NCBI GenBank assembly: GCA_027081115.1
Contig: JALWLD010000079.1
Location: 43,225 to 107,224 of the forward strand
From: Sulfurovum sp.
GTDB lineage: Bacteria > Campylobacterota > Campylobacteria > Campylobacterales > Sulfurovaceae
Reading direction: 5' to 3'
DNA length: 64,000 bases
Shown here one piece after another: positions 34,114 through 47,072 of the stretch; within the stretch, counting starts at the first letter, position 1; every line of letters begins with the position of its first letter. A program made the position numbers and the translations under genes. Under the pieces are notes generated by a model. The model saw only the letters and a list, made by a program, of their open reading frames with translations. It was not told where the DNA came from and searched no databases.

Positions 34114-35316
34114 ATGTTAGTGGTACATAAGTACGGTGGTACAAGTGTTGGTGATGTAGAACGTATAGAAAACGTGACCAACCGTGTAGCCAAAGCTAGA
34201 GAAGAGGGAAATGATGTAGTGGTGGTTGTTTCTGCCATGAGTGGAGAGACAAACAAGCTCATAGGATTTGCAGAGCACTTTACCAAAGAGCCTGCCAAAA
34301 AAGAGATGGATATGCTTTTAAGCTCAGGAGAAAGAGTAACAGCCGCACTGCTTTCTATCTCTTTACAGGCACGAGGTTATGATGCTGTAGCATTGACAGG
34401 GCGGCAGGCAGGGATCGTAACAGACGATACCCATACTTATGCGCGTATTGAGTCTATAGATCCAAGTGCAGTCAAAAATGCTATTGGAGAAGGAAAGATT
34501 GTTATTGTCGCAGGCTTCCAAGGGATCAACAAGAGTGGTTCGGTAACAACACTTGGACGCGGTGGTTCTGACCTCTCGGCTGTAGCGTTGGCTGCAGCTA
34601 TTGGGGCAGATCAGTGTGAGATCTATTCGGATGTAGATGGTATCTATACTACGGATCCCCGTATTGAGCCCAATGCAAGAAAACTGGACACAATCTCTTA
34701 CGATGAAATGCTTGAACTCTCTTCTTTGGGAGCAAAAGTATTACAGAACCGTTCAGTAGAGTTGGCAAAAAAGTTAAATGTTAAATTATATGCAAAAAGC
34801 AGTTTCAGTGATGATGTAGGTACACTGATCGCAGAGGAGAGTAGTATGGAAGCAGTTTTGGTAAGCGGTATTGTTTTAGACAAAAATCAAGCGAGAGTCA
34901 CACTTAGAGGTGTAGCAGACAGACCAGGTATAGCAGCAGATATCTTTAGCAAGTTGGCAGAATCCAACATCAATGTGGATATGATCATTCAAAATATGGG
35001 AACAGATGGTTCGACCAATCTTGGTTTCACGGTACCTCAGAGTGAACATGAAAATGCCAAGAAAGTAATGGAGAGTTTTGACCATGAGTTTGAAGGTATG
35101 GATTTTGACGAGCATGTGTGTAAAGTCTCAGTGGTAGGTGTAGGTATGAAGTCTCATTCCGGTGTTGCTGCTGCAGCATTTACAGCAATGGCAAAAAACA
35201 ATATCAACATTCAAATGATCTCTACTTCTGAGATCAAAGTCTCTATGGTGATTGATGAGAAGTATGGAGAACTGGCAATTCGTACACTGCATGATGTGTA
35301 TGAGTTGGATAAATAG
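34114..35316 (+). CDS. lysC: Aspartate kinase (aspartokinase)
   Basis: First step from aspartate to lysine, threonine, methionine and diaminopimelate. 400 residues: kinase motif VHKYGGTSVGDVERI at the N-terminus, LGRGGSDLSAVALAAAIGAD near 151, YSDVDGIYTTDPR near 170, and two ACT regulatory domains at about 265-400. Starts at the ATG at 34114. First gene of a tight plus-strand operon continuing with hobA 11 nt later. Internal translation of a regulatory subunit, as in Bacillus, cannot be ruled in or out. Confidence 0.96.
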   Translation: MLVVHKYGGTSVGDVERIENVTNRVAKAREEGNDVVVVVSAMSGETNKLIGFAEHFTKEPAKKEMDMLLSSGERVTAALLSISLQARGYDAVALTGRQAGIVTDDTHTYARIESIDPSAVKNAIGEGKIVIVAGFQGINKSGSVTTLGRGGSDLSAVALAAAIGADQCEIYSDVDGIYTTDPRIEPNARKLDTISYDEMLELSSLGAKVLQNRSVELAKKLNVKLYAKSSFSDDVGTLIAEESSMEAVLVSGIVLDKNQARVTLRGVADRPGIAADIFSKLAESNINVDMIIQNMGTDGSTNLGFTVPQSEHENAKKVMESFDHEFEGMDFDEHVCKVSVVGVGMKSHSGVAAAAFTAMAKNNINIQMISTSEIKVSMVIDEKYGELAIRTLHDVYELDK

Positions 35317-35327
35317 GACCTGAAAAA

Positions 35328-35870
35328 ATGCAACAACTCTTAAAATGGACACTTGATACGATCAGAGAAGAAGAGTCATGCTTCTCATGGATGGAAGAGT
35401 ACCGTTATGAGTGGGCACCTCTGGTTAAAAATGCAGTTGCACAGGTACTTGATGGTAAAACAGTACTGGTCATTACTGATGAATCACGTGACTGGTTTGG
35501 TAAATATGTAGTGAATTCTATCAACGATCTTTCCAAACATAGACCGCTGTTGCCTTTTTATCTTTTTGCTGACAACTTTCCTCAACTGCATAGCATTCAA
35601 AGTACAGAAGATATTCAGCTGCTTGAAGATATGTTAGACATCTCTTACCCTAACGGCTTTTATATTTGGTATATTGGTAGAGGAGATCACCCTTTGACAA
35701 AACTCTCTTACCGAAATCAAGATAACTACCTATGGGTATTGGATGAAGAGGTACAGAACAGTTTTGCACTGCGCTCTTCTGACTCGCTTTTAGATATTAA
35801 ACTTTTGCAACTCTATAAACTCTTTGACACGACACTTTCAGCAGCACTTTTTGGAGATTTTGAACTCTAA
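35328..35870 (+). CDS. hobA: HobA, DnaA-binding replication initiation factor
   Basis: Campylobacterota-specific activator that bridges DnaA molecules at the origin (functional counterpart of DiaA). 180 residues. The features I recognise are MQQLLKWTLDTIREEESCFS at the start, WMEEYRYEWAPLV, VLVITDESRDWFGKYV and FYIWYIGRGDHPLTKLS. No membrane or signal segments. It is placed directly between lysC and holB, as in C. jejuni Cj0582-Cj0584. A good lineage marker for the window. Confidence 0.93.
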   Translation: MQQLLKWTLDTIREEESCFSWMEEYRYEWAPLVKNAVAQVLDGKTVLVITDESRDWFGKYVVNSINDLSKHRPLLPFYLFADNFPQLHSIQSTEDIQLLEDMLDISYPNGFYIWYIGRGDHPLTKLSYRNQDNYLWVLDEEVQNSFALRSSDSLLDIKLLQLYKLFDTTLSAALFGDFEL

Positions 35871-36560
35871 ATGGAACTTACAAGTCAGGTTATTATCACA
35901 GCACAGATAGAAAAGACCATTGAAGCGCTTGAAGGTTTACGTCTGGATGAGTCTATTATTGAGTTTATCTCTCCCTCTATGCATAAAATACTTACCCCTG
36001 AAGAAGGTATTGCAATACCTATGGGTGTGCAGCGTGTAGTTACTGAAAAAGAGACGTTTCGTGTAGAAGATGCCAAAGTGGTACTCGATAAAGCATATTT
36101 GGCAAGTGAAGAGAAAAATATTATTATTTTGGCAGCAGATTCTTTTACGGCGGTCATTCAAAATAGACTTTTAAAAGTCATAGAAGAGCCACCTAAAAAT
36201 AAAATATTTATTTTAATTACTGCCAATAAATCTACAATCCTTGATACCATAAAATCACGTCTCCCCATTAAAGTACTCTCTGAAAAAATAGAAGAGGAGA
36301 GTCTTGGTTTAGATCTGAAACAACTCTCTTTGGCTACAGTGTATGAATTTACACAAAGCCATAAACGTACAGATTCAAAAAGTATGAGAAGCTTGGTTGA
36401 ACGTATTGCAAAAGAGGCTATGTCAACAGGATTGTATAACCTTGATGAAAAGACCTTAACCCTTTTCTCCAATGCATATAAAGCATTGGATGTAGGCTCT
36501 CCGGCACAATTTGTACTCAATACCCTGCTTTTAAAACTTCTGGCACGGAAAAAACGGTAA
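35871..36560 (+). CDS. holB: DNA polymerase III delta-prime subunit (short)
   Basis: Clamp-loader subunit of 229 residues, short compared with about 330 in E. coli. It starts directly after the hobA stop. The AAA-like core lacks a P-loop, as usual for delta-prime. It keeps IIILAADSFTAVIQNRLLKV with IEEPPKNKIFILIT, the arginine/sensor region of clamp-loader proteins, followed by LDTIKSRLPIKVL. Assigned by these motifs and by gene order, since the sequence is otherwise divergent. Confidence 0.85.
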   Translation: MELTSQVIITAQIEKTIEALEGLRLDESIIEFISPSMHKILTPEEGIAIPMGVQRVVTEKETFRVEDAKVVLDKAYLASEEKNIIILAADSFTAVIQNRLLKVIEEPPKNKIFILITANKSTILDTIKSRLPIKVLSEKIEEESLGLDLKQLSLATVYEFTQSHKRTDSKSMRSLVERIAKEAMSTGLYNLDEKTLTLFSNAYKALDVGSPAQFVLNTLLLKLLARKKR

Positions 36561-36601
36561 AATAATACTCTATACATATCTAGAAGCCAAAGGATACCTT
36601 T

Positions 36602-37737
36602 ATGCATATCTATCAACTTGGAAATATTTCAGATAAAAAAGAAGCTCTTAGATCACTGGGTGTAGAGAGTGGTGGTATTGCTATTATGGCTAAGAAAATG
36701 GAGCTTGTCTGTTTTTACATCAAGGACTTGAAAACCCCTGCAGCAAATATACTGAAACAGGATGCTTTGAGTATAGGTGCGGATCTTGCAGTTCCAGGTG
36801 GTGTCATTACTTGTGAGAAGCCAAGCTATAACTGTATTTTGATAGGTACAAAAAAACATATGGAGATTCTCTCTCGTAAAGAGTTGGCACAGCCTTTTGG
36901 GCTGAAGCAACTTGCTACAGAACTGAAATCTTTTCTTAAAACAGAAGATTTTCCTTTACAGCTCATGGGTGTGATTAATGTGAATGAAGATAGCTTTTTT
37001 GAGGGAAGTCGTTTTGTAGCAAAAGATGCTGTTACCCAGATAGAAAAGATGATAGAAGAAGGTGCTGGCATTGTTGATGTGGGTGGAGTATCCTCCAGAC
37101 CAGGTGCAGAACCGGTGAGTCAATCTGAAGAGCTTGCACGAATTAAACCTATTTGCGATATGGTCTTAGAGCAAAAACTGTTCAAAAAAGCAGTCTTCAG
37201 TATAGACTCCTATACCCCGTCAGTAGTTGAGTATGCCCTAAAATCAGGTTTTATGCTTATTAATGATATTACTGGAGCATCCAATAATGCCATTATTGAG
37301 TTGGCAGTAAAATATCGTGCCAAGCTTTGTATCATGCATATGCAGGGGTTGCCGCAGAGTATGCAAAAAGATCCTGTTTATGGCAATGTGATGGTAGAGA
37401 TGGACCAGTTCTTTGAAGCACGTATTGCCAAATGTGAAGCATTGGGACTGCGTAAGGAGAATATCATTTTGGATGTAGGTATCGGTTTTGGTAAAACACT
37501 TGAACACAATATTATATTAGTAAAAAACCTTGTACATTTTAAACATTTTGGTTGTGAAATACTTATTGGTGCAAGTAGAAAATCGATGATAGATAAAATT
37601 ATTGCAAGCCCAACAGAAGAGCGACTTCCGGGTACTTTGGCCATACACATAAAAGCCGTAGAAAATGGAGCAAATATCGTACGCTGCCATGATGTTGCTG
37701 AACATAGACAAGCTTTGGCTGTGCTAGAAGCATTGAA

Positions 37738-37741
<4 letters not shown>
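36602..37741 (+). CDS. folP: Dihydropteroate synthase with N-terminal extension
   Basis: Condenses para-aminobenzoate with hydroxymethyl-dihydropterin in folate synthesis. 379 residues; the catalytic TIM barrel starts near 122, and the ~120-residue N-terminal extension is typical of Campylobacter FolP. The first pterin motif reads MGVINVNEDSFFEGSRF, with Asn-Glu where most enzymes have Thr-Pro. IVDVGGVSSRPGA, LINDITGAS, CIMHMQG, ILDVGIGFGKT and the C-terminal RCHDV are normal. The GTGA overlap (37738-37741) couples it to the next gene. Confidence 0.94.
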
Positions 37742-41238
<3,497 letters not shown>

Positions 41239-41242
<4 letters not shown>

Positions 41243-41952
41243 GACTAGACAAATACCTAGTAGATGAAGGTTATTACGAGAGTCGTAACCGTGCGAATGA
41301 TGCGATAAAGGCTGGCTTGGTGTTGGTAGATGGAAAGAATCCTAAAGCTTCTGCTAAAGTAGATGAAAACACAGTGGTTGAGGTACAAGACTCTAAGTTC
41401 TATGTGTCTCGTGCTGGACGTAAGCTAGAGAACTTTTTAGCTGAACACGCTGTAGATATGAAAGGCAAATGTGCATTAGACATAGGCTCTAGTACGGGTG
41501 GCTTTGCTCAGATAGTGCTTGAAAATGGTGTAGCAACACTTGACTGTGTAGATGTAGGTACAGACCAGTTACATATCTCTTTGAGAGAGAATGATAAGTT
41601 GTCTTTACATGAAGAGACAGACATTCGAGAGTATCAAAATGATGTTGCCTTTGAAGTCATCACTTGTGATGTATCTTTCATTTCTGTTTTACAGATAACA
41701 GATGATATAGACAGACTTGCAAGTAAAGGTACAGACATAGTCATACTCTACAAACCACAGTTTGAAGTAGGCAAAGATGTGAAGCGTGACTCTAGAGGTG
41801 TAGTGCAAGATCTAGATTCCATCGCTAGACGTAAAGAGGCATTTGAGGCTGAGGCTAAGAAGCTTGGCTGGGATGAAGTGTATCAGAGTGAGTCCAAAGT
41901 GACAGGTAAAGAGGGTAATCAAGAGTATCTTTACCATTTTGTAAAAATGTAG
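41239..41952 (+). CDS. tlyA: TlyA-family rRNA (cytidine-2'-O)-methyltransferase / putative hemolysin
   Basis: 237 residues. An S4 RNA-binding domain occupies residues 1-60 (MRLDKYLVDEGYYESRNRAN). An FtsJ-like methyltransferase domain follows, with SAM motif ALDIGSSTGGFAQIVL near residue 79 and the catalytic region LYKPQFEVGK. TlyA methylates 16S/23S rRNA in several bacteria and confers capreomycin sensitivity. It overlaps the preceding gene by 4 nt; ribF follows 16 nt later. The tlyA-ribF-cmoA order matches Cj0588-Cj0590. Confidence 0.94.
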
Positions 41953-41968
41953 GTTTTGGGGAAAGAAA

Positions 41969-42772
41969 TTGGCATATTCAAACAATATTAGATCTATTGC
42001 TATTGGTTCTTTTGACGGGATCCATTTGGCACATAAACAGCTTATAGACAGAGTAGATGCTTTGGTTATCATTGAACGAAACGGTGGGTATTTGACTCCC
42101 GGATACAAGCGTACACGGTACACAGATAAAATGTGTTATTTTTACCATTTTGAGAAAGTCAGAGCTTTAACTCCTGCAGCGTTTGTGGCAAAGTTATGTA
42201 CAGATTTTCCCCATCTTGAAAAAATTGTGGTGGGGTATGATTTTCATTTTGGTAAAGAGAAAGCAGGAAATGCAGAACTCTTGTCCTCACTCTTTTCTAA
42301 AGAGGTAGAGATTGTTAAAGAGGTAAAAACAGAAGATATTTCTATCCACTCACGTACCATTAAAAATTATCTCAAAGAAGGTAATGTTACGATGGCAAAC
42401 AGATTGCTTGGACGAGCTTATGAAATTGACGGAACTATTGTACCAGGGCAGGGACTCGGAGCCAAAGAGTTGGTACCTACTATCAATGTAAATGTCACAC
42501 ACTTTCAACTCCCTTCTGAAGGTGTCTATGCTACTTCAACAAGGGTAGCAGGAGTGCGGTATGACTCTGTAAGTTTTTTAGGTCATAGAGTTACCACAGA
42601 TGGAAGTTTTGCTGTGGAAACCCATATATTAGATCGTAATATAGAAGAGGTAGAAGAAGAGATACAGATCGCTTTTCATAGACGTATCCGAGATAATCAA
42701 AAATTTGAGACCTTAGAAGCGCTTAAAGCTCAGATAGTATTGGATATACAAGAAGCTAGATTGAAAAAGTAG
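41969..42772 (+). CDS. ribF: Bifunctional riboflavin kinase / FAD synthetase
   Basis: Makes FMN and FAD. 267 residues from a TTG start preceded by GGGGAAAG. The nucleotidyltransferase half shows AIGSFDGIHLAHKQLI and GYDFHFGKEKAGNAELL with ISIHSRTIKNYLKEGNVTMA. The kinase half has PGQGLGAKELVPTINV and HILDRNIEEVEEEI. It is shorter than E. coli RibF (313). Its 3' end overlaps the convergent GGDEF gene by 17 nt. Confidence 0.93.
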   Translation: MAYSNNIRSIAIGSFDGIHLAHKQLIDRVDALVIIERNGGYLTPGYKRTRYTDKMCYFYHFEKVRALTPAAFVAKLCTDFPHLEKIVVGYDFHFGKEKAGNAELLSSLFSKEVEIVKEVKTEDISIHSRTIKNYLKEGNVTMANRLLGRAYEIDGTIVPGQGLGAKELVPTINVNVTHFQLPSEGVYATSTRVAGVRYDSVSFLGHRVTTDGSFAVETHILDRNIEEVEEEIQIAFHRRIRDNQKFETLEALKAQIVLDIQEARLKK

Positions 42773-44597
42773 AATCTGTTTTCAGGGAGTTGCTGTCTGT
42801 CTGAGTCATGCAGTACTGTGTCGTATCATTCTGATAATATGAGATTTTGTTTTTACCACTATGTTTGGCTTTATACATTGCTTCATCTGCGCACTTTAAA
42901 AGCATTTCAGGGGAGCTGGCATCGATAGGGTAGAGAGAGGTACCGATACTCATACTGACCTTGAAGGTATTTCCATCTATGACAAAAGTCTGCTTGGTAA
43001 TGGCGTGTACTTTATTGAGGATTTCTGTAAGGAAGTTAAAGCTGGAGAGCTCTTCAATCAGGATGACAAACTCATCTCCTCCAAAACGACAAATGGTATC
43101 TTCTTTGCGTAAGACAGACTTTAAAGCTTCAGCTACAGACTTCAGGATCTCATCTCCGGTAGAGTGACCATAGGTATCATTGATAGGTTTAAAATTGTCC
43201 AGGTCACAGAAAATGGCTGCTACACATTTATTGAAGCGTGCAGCATGATGAATGGCATGGTCCAGTCTGTCATTAAGTAACAGTCTGTTAGACAGACCGG
43301 TTAGAGGATCATGTGTAGCGAGGTAGGCATGTTCTTGTGCATCTTTACGCTGGTGAGTAACATCTGAAAAGATACCAATAAAGTTTTCAATATGTCCACT
43401 TTTGTCTCTAATAGCATTTACAGAAAGCCACTCTATGTAGATCTCTCCATTTTTTCTACGGTTGGTTATCTCTCCCTGCCAGTAGCCTTCTGTAGTAAGT
43501 TGATCCCACATTTGGGTATAGAAGTGTTTTGGATGAGAACCCGACTTGAAAATCTTAGGACTTTTGCCCATCACATCTTCAGGATCATACCCAGTAATAT
43601 CTTTAAACGATTCATTGACATGAATGATCTTGTTTTGCGTATCTGTAATGAGGACACCATCCATTGTATGTTTAAAGACAGCAGATGACATTTCCAAAGA
43701 TTTAATATTACGTTTGTTGTTGATCGCAGAACCAATAATGGAAGAGACGGTATGAAGCATCTCGGCATCTGTTTCTGAGAGTGCTACTTTATTGTCATTA
43801 CCAATACCGAGGAACCCCCACCACTCTTTGTTAACAAAGATAGGAAGAATTAGAAGAGAGTCAATACAGAAAGCATGTAAGAGTCTTCTTTTTGAATGGT
43901 CGTAATCAATGATACATCCGTTAATCGCTTCTCCATTTTGCAGTTTGTTCTTCCATCGCATCAAATGATGTTTTTTATAGTTCACTCTCTTTTTAGCTCT
44001 TGCTTTGGGATTGTTATTGATACTTAAGAAATGTTGGGCCTCTGTACAATTGTTTTCATTTTTATAAATGAAAATAGCAGATGTTTCAGATGCTTGCTTA
44101 AGTAAAAGGATCTCTTCGTAGACAGCAGATGTCCAATCTTTTTGTTGTAAGAAACTGTGTGACATTTCATTAATAGCATGTAAAATGTTTTGTTGACGAT
44201 TTAGTTCTGAACGAATACGGCGTTTCTCTTTTGCATCATCACAAAGTGGTTGAATGACTTGTGCAAATACTTTGGCTTCGAAAGGTTTTGAGAAGAACTG
44301 GTTGACCCCAATTTGAATGGCTTTTAGAAGGATGTCTCTATTTTCAAAGTTGGTAAAGATGGCAATCTTGACCTGATCATCCAACTCTCTTATCTGTTCA
44401 ACCATTTCAAGACCACCCATACGGGGCATATTGATATCAGAGAGTACAATATCTGGTCTATGTTCTTTGAAGAGGGCAAGCCCTTCATGACCATCAGAAG
44501 CAATAAGAACAATATCAGCATAACTGTCTAGCATATTGCGTAGAATAGCTGTTGTTATTTTGTCATCATCTACTACCAGTACTGTAAGTTGTTCCAT
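42756..44597 (-). CDS. Response regulator diguanylate cyclase (REC-GAF-PAS-GGDEF)
   Basis: 613 residues. The receiver domain has the acidic pocket VVDDD at 8-12 and phospho-Asp54 (VLSDINMP). A GAF-like domain (about 130-300) precedes a PAS domain (about 305-425, VLITDTQNKIIHVNESFKDI). The GGDEF domain has an intact active site (residues 506-510) and an inhibitory RxxD site (RKED, 497-500) five residues upstream. It should make cyclic di-GMP when phosphorylated and be product-inhibited. No EAL domain is fused. It sits on the minus strand between ribF and cmoA, interrupting the Campylobacter-like order. The cognate kinase is unknown. Confidence 0.93.
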   Translation of the reverse strand: MEQLTVLVVDDDKITTAILRNMLDSYADIVLIASDGHEGLALFKEHRPDIVLSDINMPRMGGLEMVEQIRELDDQVKIAIFTNFENRDILLKAIQIGVNQFFSKPFEAKVFAQVIQPLCDDAKEKRRIRSELNRQQNILHAINEMSHSFLQQKDWTSAVYEEILLLKQASETSAIFIYKNENNCTEAQHFLSINNNPKARAKKRVNYKKHHLMRWKNKLQNGEAINGCIIDYDHSKRRLLHAFCIDSLLILPIFVNKEWWGFLGIGNDNKVALSETDAEMLHTVSSIIGSAINNKRNIKSLEMSSAVFKHTMDGVLITDTQNKIIHVNESFKDITGYDPEDVMGKSPKIFKSGSHPKHFYTQMWDQLTTEGYWQGEITNRRKNGEIYIEWLSVNAIRDKSGHIENFIGIFSDVTHQRKDAQEHAYLATHDPLTGLSNRLLLNDRLDHAIHHAARFNKCVAAIFCDLDNFKPINDTYGHSTGDEILKSVAEALKSVLRKEDTICRFGGDEFVILIEELSSFNFLTEILNKVHAITKQTFVIDGNTFKVSMSIGTSLYPIDASSPEMLLKCADEAMYKAKHSGKNKISYYQNDTTQYCMTQTDSNSLKTDSTFSI

Positions 44598-44779
44598 TCC
44601 TGTCCATATCCACTTGTTGAGGTTTACTATATTATATAACTTTTTACTTAGTTTAACATATATAGACTAATATTATTATTTTATTATTAAATCTTATAGT
44701 TTTTATCATAAAACATAAATATACTAGGCATGTTAAAATGCATTTATGCTAAAATACTACAGCAAAGAAAAGGTAGCAG

Positions 44780-45490
44780 ATGGCACAAGATAAAGTATTT
44801 AATAAACCCATAGAGAAAAAGTTTGAGTTTGATGAAGCAGTTGCTTCGGTCTTTGATGATATGTTAAGCAGATCGGTTCCCTTTTATGATGAAGTAAGAA
44901 AGTTAGTCATTGCATTGATCCTCACTGAAGAAGCAGAGGGTAAAAAAGTACTTGATCTTGGGTCTTCTACTGCAAAGTTTCTACTTGACCTACACTCCAA
45001 GATGCAAACACAAATGAGACTTAAAGGGTTAGACAATTCTCAAGCAATGCTAGATAGAGCAGAACAAAAGTGTCAGGCATTTGGGGCCCAGATAGATTTG
45101 GAACTTGCAGATATGCTGAACTATAGCTACCATGAGGAAGATATTGTTGTTGCAAACTATACTCTGCAATTCATTCGCCCCATGCAACGTATGGAACTGG
45201 TCAAAAAACTTTATGAGGGGTTAACAGAGGATGGTTTGTTTATTTTTTCAGAAAAAGTAGTCTTTAGAGATAAGAAGCTTGACAAAGATTTGATCGATAT
45301 TTATTATGCCTATAAAAAAGAGCAGGGTTACAGTGAATATGAGATTGCGCAAAAACGTGAAGCATTGGAAAATGTATTGATTCCTTTTACCATAGAAGAA
45401 AATATACAGATGTGTAAAGAAGCTGGATTCAAATCGGTAGACACCATTTTTCAATGGTCTAATTTTGTAACATTTGTTGCCAAAAAGTAA
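44780..45490 (+). CDS. cmoA: Carboxy-S-adenosyl-L-methionine synthase
   Basis: Converts SAM and prephenate to carboxy-SAM for wobble-uridine modification in tRNA. 236 residues. The opening [20 protein letters not shown] with PFYDEV, SAM motif [36 protein letters not shown], then LQFIRP, and the [20 protein letters not shown] block are CmoA hallmarks. Equivalent to Cj0590. Separated from ribF by the GGDEF gene. Confidence 0.93.
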   Translation: MAQDKVFNKPIEKKFEFDEAVASVFDDMLSRSVPFYDEVRKLVIALILTEEAEGKKVLDLGSSTAKFLLDLHSKMQTQMRLKGLDNSQAMLDRAEQKCQAFGAQIDLELADMLNYSYHEEDIVVANYTLQFIRPMQRMELVKKLYEGLTEDGLFIFSEKVVFRDKKLDKDLIDIYYAYKKEQGYSEYEIAQKREALENVLIPFTIEENIQMCKEAGFKSVDTIFQWSNFVTFVAKK

Positions 45491-45538
45491 CACTTTGGAA
45501 CAGTGCCCTAAAATACGGGTTTCATTTTTTAATATGAG

Positions 45539-45598
45539 TTATTCACTACTTATTCACAGTGTGAAAAAACTATTTTTTTTACAATTTTATGTGAAAAA
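45539..45598. promoter_or_regulatory. Cluster of DnaA-box-like sites between cmoA and the DAHP synthase gene
   Basis: Within 60 nt are TTATTCACT (45539-45547, one mismatch) and TTATTCACA (45550-45558, perfect consensus). Two minus-strand TTTTTCACA boxes follow (read as TGTGAAAAA at 45560-45568 and 45590-45598). An AT-rich stretch with the dyad AACTATT/AATAGTT (45597-45603, 45611-45617) comes next. The middle two boxes form an inverted pair, so an operator for another regulator is also possible. Confidence 0.45.
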
Positions 45599-45663
45599 CT
45601 ATTGAAATTTAATAGTTTTTAGCTAACGCCAGTGAATCCATATCCTTTTCATATATTTTAAGC

Positions 45664-45669
45664 TATAAT
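45664..45669 (+). promoter_or_regulatory. -10 box of the DAHP synthase gene
   Basis: TATAAT about 52 nt before the ATG at 45722, downstream of the DnaA-box-like cluster. GAAGGATAA is the ribosome site. Confidence 0.55.
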
Positions 45670-45721
45670 CATTGAATTAATTTTTTGGCAAGTTTTATTT
45701 GCCCACACAGAAGGATAACCC

Positions 45722-47068
45722 ATGAGTTGGACACCGAATAGCTGGAGAACATTTCCTATCAAGCAACAACCGACATATCAAGATAAAGAGTTACTTGAAA
45801 AAGTAGAGAATGAACTGAGCTCTTACCCTCCGCTTATCTTTGCAGGAGAGGCAAGAAAACTCAAAGAGAAATTGGCTGCAGCAGGTCGTGGTGAAGCATT
45901 TTTACTTCAAGGTGGAGATTGTGCTGAGAGTTTTTCTGACTTTAATGCAGCAAATATCAAAAATCTTTTTAAACTGATGCTTCAAATGAATATGGTGCTT
46001 ATGTATAGTACAGGTAAACCGGTTGTCAAGGTAGGACGCATTGCAGGACAATTTGCAAAACCCAGGTCTTCAGATTTTGAAGAGGTAAATGGTGTAAAAC
46101 TGCCAAGCTACCGTGGTGATATTATTAATGGTATTGAATTTACTGAAGAAGCAAGAATTCCAAATCCTAAAAATATGTTAAAAGCATATAACCAGTCTGC
46201 GGCAACACTGAACCTGCTTCGTGCATTTTCAAGAGGTGGTTTGGCAGACTTGAACAAAGTGCACCAGTGGAACCTTGATTTTATTAAAGACAATCCTCTT
46301 GGTAAACGTTATGATGAGATCAGTACAAAAATAGATGCTTCTATGAAATTTATGGCTGCGTGTGGACTCAATTCAGATACCATGCCACAGTTACATATGA
46401 CAACACTCTATACTTCACATGAAGCACTGCTTCTTAATTATGAGCAGGCATTGACAAGAAAAGATTCGGAGACTGGTGAATGGTATGACTGTTCTGCACA
46501 TATGTTATGGATAGGTGACAGAACCAGAGATCTTTCAGAAGCACATATTGAATACTTTAGAGGTATTCAAAATCCTATTGGTTGTAAAGTAGGACCAAGT
46601 ATGGAAGAGGATGAGCTTATTGAATTGATCGATGCTTTGAACCCTGACAATGAAGAGGGTAGACTGAATCTTATTGTCCGTATGGGTGCAAAGGAAATTA
46701 GAAATCATTTCCCTCGACTGCTCAAGCGTGTAAGAGATGAAGGTAGAAATGTTGTGTGGTCTTGTGACCCAATGCATGGTAATGTAGAAAAATCGTCTAC
46801 TGGTTTTAAAACAAGAGATTTTGACAATATACTTTCAGAAGTAGAACAGTTTTTCAGTATCCATAAAGAGATGGGTACAGTAGCAGCAGGTATCCATCTT
46901 GAGATGACAGGAAATGATGTAACAGAGTGTACAGGATCAACATCTTGTCCTATTACAGCAGAGGGGCTTGCTAGTCGCTACCATACACAGTGTGATCCAA
47001 GACTCAATGCTTCTCAGGCATTGGAGTTGGCATTTATGCTTTCTGACAGCATTTCGGATGCTGAGTAA
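45722..47068 (+). CDS. Class II 3-deoxy-7-phosphoheptulonate synthase
   Basis: First step of the shikimate pathway from phosphoenolpyruvate and erythrose-4-phosphate. 448 residues, the plant-like class II enzyme used in Campylobacterota. Recognised by [17 protein letters not shown] at the start, [53 protein letters not shown] and [17 protein letters not shown]. It lies near aroE and trpE (both minus strand downstream), so aromatic synthesis genes are loosely grouped here. It converges with the ArsS-like kinase (4 nt gap). Confidence 0.96.
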   Translation: MSWTPNSWRTFPIKQQPTYQDKELLEKVENELSSYPPLIFAGEARKLKEKLAAAGRGEAFLLQGGDCAESFSDFNAANIKNLFKLMLQMNMVLMYSTGKPVVKVGRIAGQFAKPRSSDFEEVNGVKLPSYRGDIINGIEFTEEARIPNPKNMLKAYNQSAATLNLLRAFSRGGLADLNKVHQWNLDFIKDNPLGKRYDEISTKIDASMKFMAACGLNSDTMPQLHMTTLYTSHEALLLNYEQALTRKDSETGEWYDCSAHMLWIGDRTRDLSEAHIEYFRGIQNPIGCKVGPSMEEDELIELIDALNPDNEEGRLNLIVRMGAKEIRNHFPRLLKRVRDEGRNVVWSCDPMHGNVEKSSTGFKTRDFDNILSEVEQFFSIHKEMGTVAAGIHLEMTGNDVTECTGSTSCPITAEGLASRYHTQCDPRLNASQALELAFMLSDSISDAE

Positions 47069-47072
47069 TCTC

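Noticed and set aside
45491..45721. Calling this gap a chromosomal replication origin
   Set aside because: DnaA-like boxes are present, but no dnaA gene is near and flanking genes converge rather than diverge, so I only report a box cluster.
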